Part shown: piece after piece, positions 61,481 through 64,000 of the stretch | Position numbering within the stretch: position 1 is the stretch's first letter | How the letters are laid out: the number at the start of each line of letters is the position of its first letter | Assembly: GCF_014621695.1 (NCBI RefSeq) | Contig: NZ_CP061283.1 | Coordinates: forward strand, 61,387 to 125,386 | Origin: Streptomyces xanthii | GTDB taxonomy: Bacteria > Actinomycetota > Actinomycetes > Streptomycetales > Streptomycetaceae | Direction of reading: 5' to 3' | DNA: 64,000 nucleotides | Notes under the pieces: generated by a model | Database searches by the model: none | Told to the model about the DNA's origin: nothing | What the model saw: the letters and a program-made list of their open reading frames with translations, nothing else | Made by a program: the position numbers and the translations under genes

Positions 61481-62294
61481 CGGGTTTCGAGTGGTGGTGT
61501 TGGTCGGGGTGCCATCCCCTTCCAACAAGGACAACATTACCAGTGTTGGACCGGAAATGGAAGCGGGAAAGGGGGTCTGACCAGGGTTTTTCTCGGATTT
61601 CTCGCGGTGGCGCGCGTGCCCTCCGGGCCGGGCCGACCCCCTTCCTTGCCAGCCGCTTTTCAGCACCACGACGGGCCCGCAGACGGCGGACGGCCGGTCA
61701 CGTAAACCGCCCAGGGACGCCGCTCCCCCGCTCCCCCCGCGGACCGGTCACCTTCTCCTCGACGTGCAGCTGCTCCGCTCCCCCGTCTCGAACCTCAGCC
61801 CCTGGTCGTCACCACGACGGTGCCGGCGGCCAACGACGCACCGGTGGACTCGCCCCGGCCACAGCGGAGTTCAGCCACGGTCCACCTCCCCGGGGGGCGG
61901 GCGCCGGAGGAGCCCCCCGGGGCTTTGCGCAAGGAGCGAAGCGACGCAGCCCGCGCGAAGCGCGGGCCGCAATAAGGAGGGCCCCCAGGGCCCGACGACT
62001 GCGGCGCACGGCCGGATCGCACCGAAGGTGCGATGCCCCACCACGAAACCCGCGGCCGCACCGCCGACCCCCGCCACCGGCGCCGGGGGAGCGCGAGGGG
62101 GCGGCGCGAGAGCGCCCCTCGCAAACCGGCCCCCCGGGCCGGGTGCCGGAAGACACGACGCCGCGCACCCACGCCGGCCACCACAACGCCACCGCCGCCC
62201 ACGGCGGTGCGGAACCCGCTCGGGGCGCCGGACCCCCGCCACCGACAACAGACCGGCGCCCCCGCCGCGCCCGGGGCCCGTGCTCCAGACGCGG
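61481..62294. repeat. 814-bp direct repeat, copy 2 (block R5)
   Basis: Appears base-for-base equal to 47032-47845. Promoter-leader for the 61139 gene inside it: box 61482-61491 (11-nt match), hairpin 61506-61519, -10 TAATGT 61534-61539, -35 TTCCAT 61557-61562. GAGA double hairpin at 62080-62148. Confidence 0.9.
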
Positions 62295-62306
62295 CGAGAA
62301 GGAGCG

Positions 62307-63122
62307 TCAGGCGGCGGGCATGGGGTAGTCCATGCGGGATGTGACGTCGTAGGTGTTCTCCGGGACCTTGTGGATGTATCGGCTGGTGGGCGCGAAGTCG
62401 TACGAGCAGTAGTTGCTCCAGGGGCTTCCCGGCCAGTAGACACGGGCCATCGGCGCCCCGGCCCAGTGGTGGAACCACAGTTCCAGCACGACGCCGGTCG
62501 CGTGGCTGCCCTCGGTGGTGACGGTGTCGCCGACGGCGAAGCCGTACACGGCGCGCTCGCGCGCGATGGCCACCGGGTCGGCCAGGCGCATGGCGGCCTC
62601 CTCGGAGCGGCCGTTCACCCAGCGCCCCGACCACGCCACGGTGAACGCGTCGCCCTCGACGGAGGTGACGGTGCCGCGCTGGATCACGGGGCGCGCCTTC
62701 CCCACCTTGTCCCGGGCGTCGTCGTGCATCGGGTCGTAGATGAAAGTGCGCTCCACCCGGTCACCGGGGCGGTATCCGCCGGAGCGATCGGCGTAGGTGT
62801 CTCCAGGGATGTACTCGCGGGGGATGATCAGCACCGTTTCCTCGTCGTGCCACACGTCCGACTGGCCATCCAGGGCGATGTATCCGTTCAGTGCGGCGGG
62901 CAGGGCGGGGAAGCACGCGACGCTCTGCATGAGGGTGTCGAGACGGTTCGGGTTCAGGGGGCGCTCGAACTCGCCGAGCACCCAGTCACCGGGGCGGACG
63001 TCGGCGATCGGGCACAGACGGACCCCGCCCATGTCGGCACCTGCTGGGGGCTGGCGGTACAGGGAGTCGGTGGGCCGGTTGGTGACGATCAGCGGGTAGA
63101 ACGCGGCGTCGATGACGGCCAT
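62307..63122 (-). CDS. unknown beta-rich protein, 271 aa
   Basis: ATG 63122 with GGAGG six bases upstream. Predominantly beta (DVRPGDWVLGEFERPLNPNR; GTVTSVEGDAFTVAWSGRWV; AVGDTVTTEGSHATGVVLEL), with two turn-rich modules resembling small barrels and aromatic residues near the end (YWPGSPWSNYCSYDF). No catalytic motif seen. Confidence 0.6.
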   Translation of the reverse strand: MAVIDAAFYPLIVTNRPTDSLYRQPPAGADMGGVRLCPIADVRPGDWVLGEFERPLNPNRLDTLMQSVACFPALPAALNGYIALDGQSDVWHDEETVLIIPREYIPGDTYADRSGGYRPGDRVERTFIYDPMHDDARDKVGKARPVIQRGTVTSVEGDAFTVAWSGRWVNGRSEEAAMRLADPVAIARERAVYGFAVGDTVTTEGSHATGVVLELWFHHWAGAPMARVYWPGSPWSNYCSYDFAPTSRYIHKVPENTYDVTSRMDYPMPAA

Positions 63123-63142
63123 GGTGGACCTCCGGGTGGTGC

Positions 63143-63223
63143 GGGTTTCGAGTGGTGGTGTCGGTCGGGGCGCCACCCCCTCCCAACAAGGACAACATTA
63201 CCAGTGTTGGGCCTGATTTGGAA
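63143..63223 (-). promoter_or_regulatory. promoter and leader, 62307 gene
   Basis: -35 TTCCAA (63218-63223), 17 bp, -10 TAATGT (63195-63200), box 63143-63152 in a 15-nt match. The hairpin GGGGTGGCGCCCC (from 63167) swaps a U-A for a U-G pair in the stem. Confidence 0.87.
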
Positions 63224-63430
63224 GCGGGAAAGGGGGTCTGACCAGGGTTTTTCTCGGATTTCTCGCGGTGCCGCGCGTGCCCTCCGGGCCGGGCCGACCC
63301 CCCTCCCTGCCAGCCGCGTCTCAGCACCACGACGGACCCGCAGACGGCGGACGGCCCGCCACGTAAACCGCCCAGGGACGCCGCTCCCCCAGACCGGCCC
63401 GCACCTCGGCGCCCGGGGCCGGCCACCGGC
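63201..63430. repeat. repeat block R6, promoter-proximal part only
   Basis: Matches the first ~180 bp of R1 (through CACGTAAACCGCCCAGGGA), then diverges; only the opening of the double-hairpin segment (GGCCACCGGCGCC) remains. 63431-63558 holds a hairpin GGGGGGCGGACGC...GCGTCCGCCCCCC that probably terminates the edge gene. Confidence 0.75.
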
Positions 63431-63558
63431 GCCGCCCGACGGCGGCGCGGGGCGCTCGGGCGCGGCAGGCGCGGGCGTTGACGGTGGGCCGGCGCCCACT
63501 GCTACACCGAAGGGGGGCGGACGCGCACCGGCGTCCGCCCCCCTTCGGCTCTAGGTCA

Positions 63559-64000
63559 TCAGGGCCGGGGGTCGTCGTACCAGACCACGGAGACGTCGGG
63601 CTCGACGACCAGCATGGAGCGGGACCGGTTGACGCGCCAGATGTGGCGCTTGATGGTCTGGTGCGGCTTCTCGGTGGGGCGGCAGCGCACCGGGCCGAAG
63701 TGGACCGGGTTCGCCGCCTCGAACAGGTAGTCGTCGATGCGGATTCCGGCCGTGATGGTCGCGGTCTTCATCCACCCCGTGCCCTTGTCGGAGAAGCAGC
63801 GCACGAACACCTCGGGCGTCCCCTCCCCGGCTTCGATACGGGCGATCAGCGCCTCTTCCTCCGCCGCCTCCTCGGGGGTGAGAGCGGGGGCGTGAGGGTC
63901 GGCGTCCAGCTCGGCCGCCAGGGCGCCGTGGTGCGGGCGGATCGCCGCCCGGATGGCTGCCGCGGTACCGGGGAAGTGCAGGCTCGGCTGGGCCGCGTGC
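63559..64000 (-). CDS. unknown protein, N-terminus outside window
   Basis: Open frame from the right edge to a stop at 63559, at least 146 residues. Contains an acidic helix (LTPEEAAEEEALIARIEAGE), then VFVRCFSDKGTGWMKTATIT and a beta-rich end (SMLVVEPDVSVVWYDDPRP). The start and any leader lie beyond the window. Confidence 0.55.
   Translation of the reverse strand, partial: HAAQPSLHFPGTAAAIRAAIRPHHGALAAELDADPHAPALTPEEAAEEEALIARIEAGEGTPEVFVRCFSDKGTGWMKTATITAGIRIDDYLFEAANPVHFGPVRCRPTEKPHQTIKRHIWRVNRSRSMLVVEPDVSVVWYDDPRP

Noticed and set aside
37771..63176. Many frames open with MAPPP..LETR from the ATG or GTG in the leader hairpin loop
   Set aside because: Only about half of the hairpin starts are in frame with the downstream gene, no Shine-Dalgarno sequence precedes them, and one element has TTG there. 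The shared peptide is the translated leader repeat, not a protein domain (the 47860 gene is kept as a possible exception).
36000..63300. CRISPR-like array
   Set aside because: The regularly occurring elements are separated by genes, not by short spacers, and sit at start codons.

Overview
The window is very GC-rich actinobacterial DNA, most likely from a Streptomyces conjugative plasmid or a large integrative element. Evidence: GTG/TTG starts, ATGA/GTGA overlaps, paired XRE/DUF397 genes, a ParA-type ATPase, a SpdB-like spread protein, a complete set of type IV secretion genes and a giant MobF relaxase. No rRNA, tRNA, CRISPR array, integrase or transposase was seen.

Layout. 0-16.6 kb: maintenance and regulation. 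A VapBC-like pair with two palindromic operators, a two-TM membrane protein, parA with its partner gene, a DUF2637/SpdB-like membrane protein, a kinase-like protein, a WhiJ-type trio (HATPase, XRE-DUF5753, DUF397) and several unknown genes. 16.7-33 kb: DNA transfer. An SLT+M23 cell-wall hydrolase, a + strand operon with VirB6-, SCO6880-, VirB4- and VirD4-like proteins, then on the - strand a 1866-aa TrwC/TraA relaxase-helicase. 33.0-33.8 kb: a non-coding GTGCAC-rich, hairpin-rich stretch, the best oriT candidate. 34.4-64 kb: about 33 small genes, all on the - strand. They include an orphan DndC, a DUF6884-like protein, a DUF3560 protein, an ArdC-like antirestriction protein, a DNA methyltransferase and a ParB-domain protein; most of the others are unrecognised. 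The arrangement resembles a conjugative 'leading region'.

Main discovery. Twenty-nine gene starts in 35-64 kb are preceded by one shared leader: a hairpin with a UGGCA loop, then the box CUCGAAACCC, then the ribosome-binding site. About half of the leaders (operon heads) also carry a shared promoter (-35, 17 bp, TAATGT) and usually a conserved upstream motif. At 57358-57500, on the opposite strand, lies a free-standing small-RNA gene: candidate promoter, 5' hairpin, an unpaired linker GGUGCGGGUUUCGAGG, and a 13-bp terminator stem ending in seven T. The linker is the exact complement of the leader box, giving 10-17 contiguous base pairs with most leaders. Two variant boxes keep pairing through G-U wobble. 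A further hairpin-plus-box leader occurs on the + strand at 3.6 kb. This looks like one plasmid-encoded trans-acting sRNA controlling nearly all genes of the accessory region.

Second layer. Five of the operon promoters have long repeated non-coding blocks behind them and a sixth has a short one; two blocks are an apparently identical 814-bp direct repeat. They contain a double hairpin with a GAGA tetraloop that also occurs in the oriT candidate region, so they may work on single-stranded DNA during or just after transfer. Several accessory proteins end in Q-x-x-L-F, a sliding-clamp-binding signature, which fits proteins acting on newly replicated plasmid DNA.
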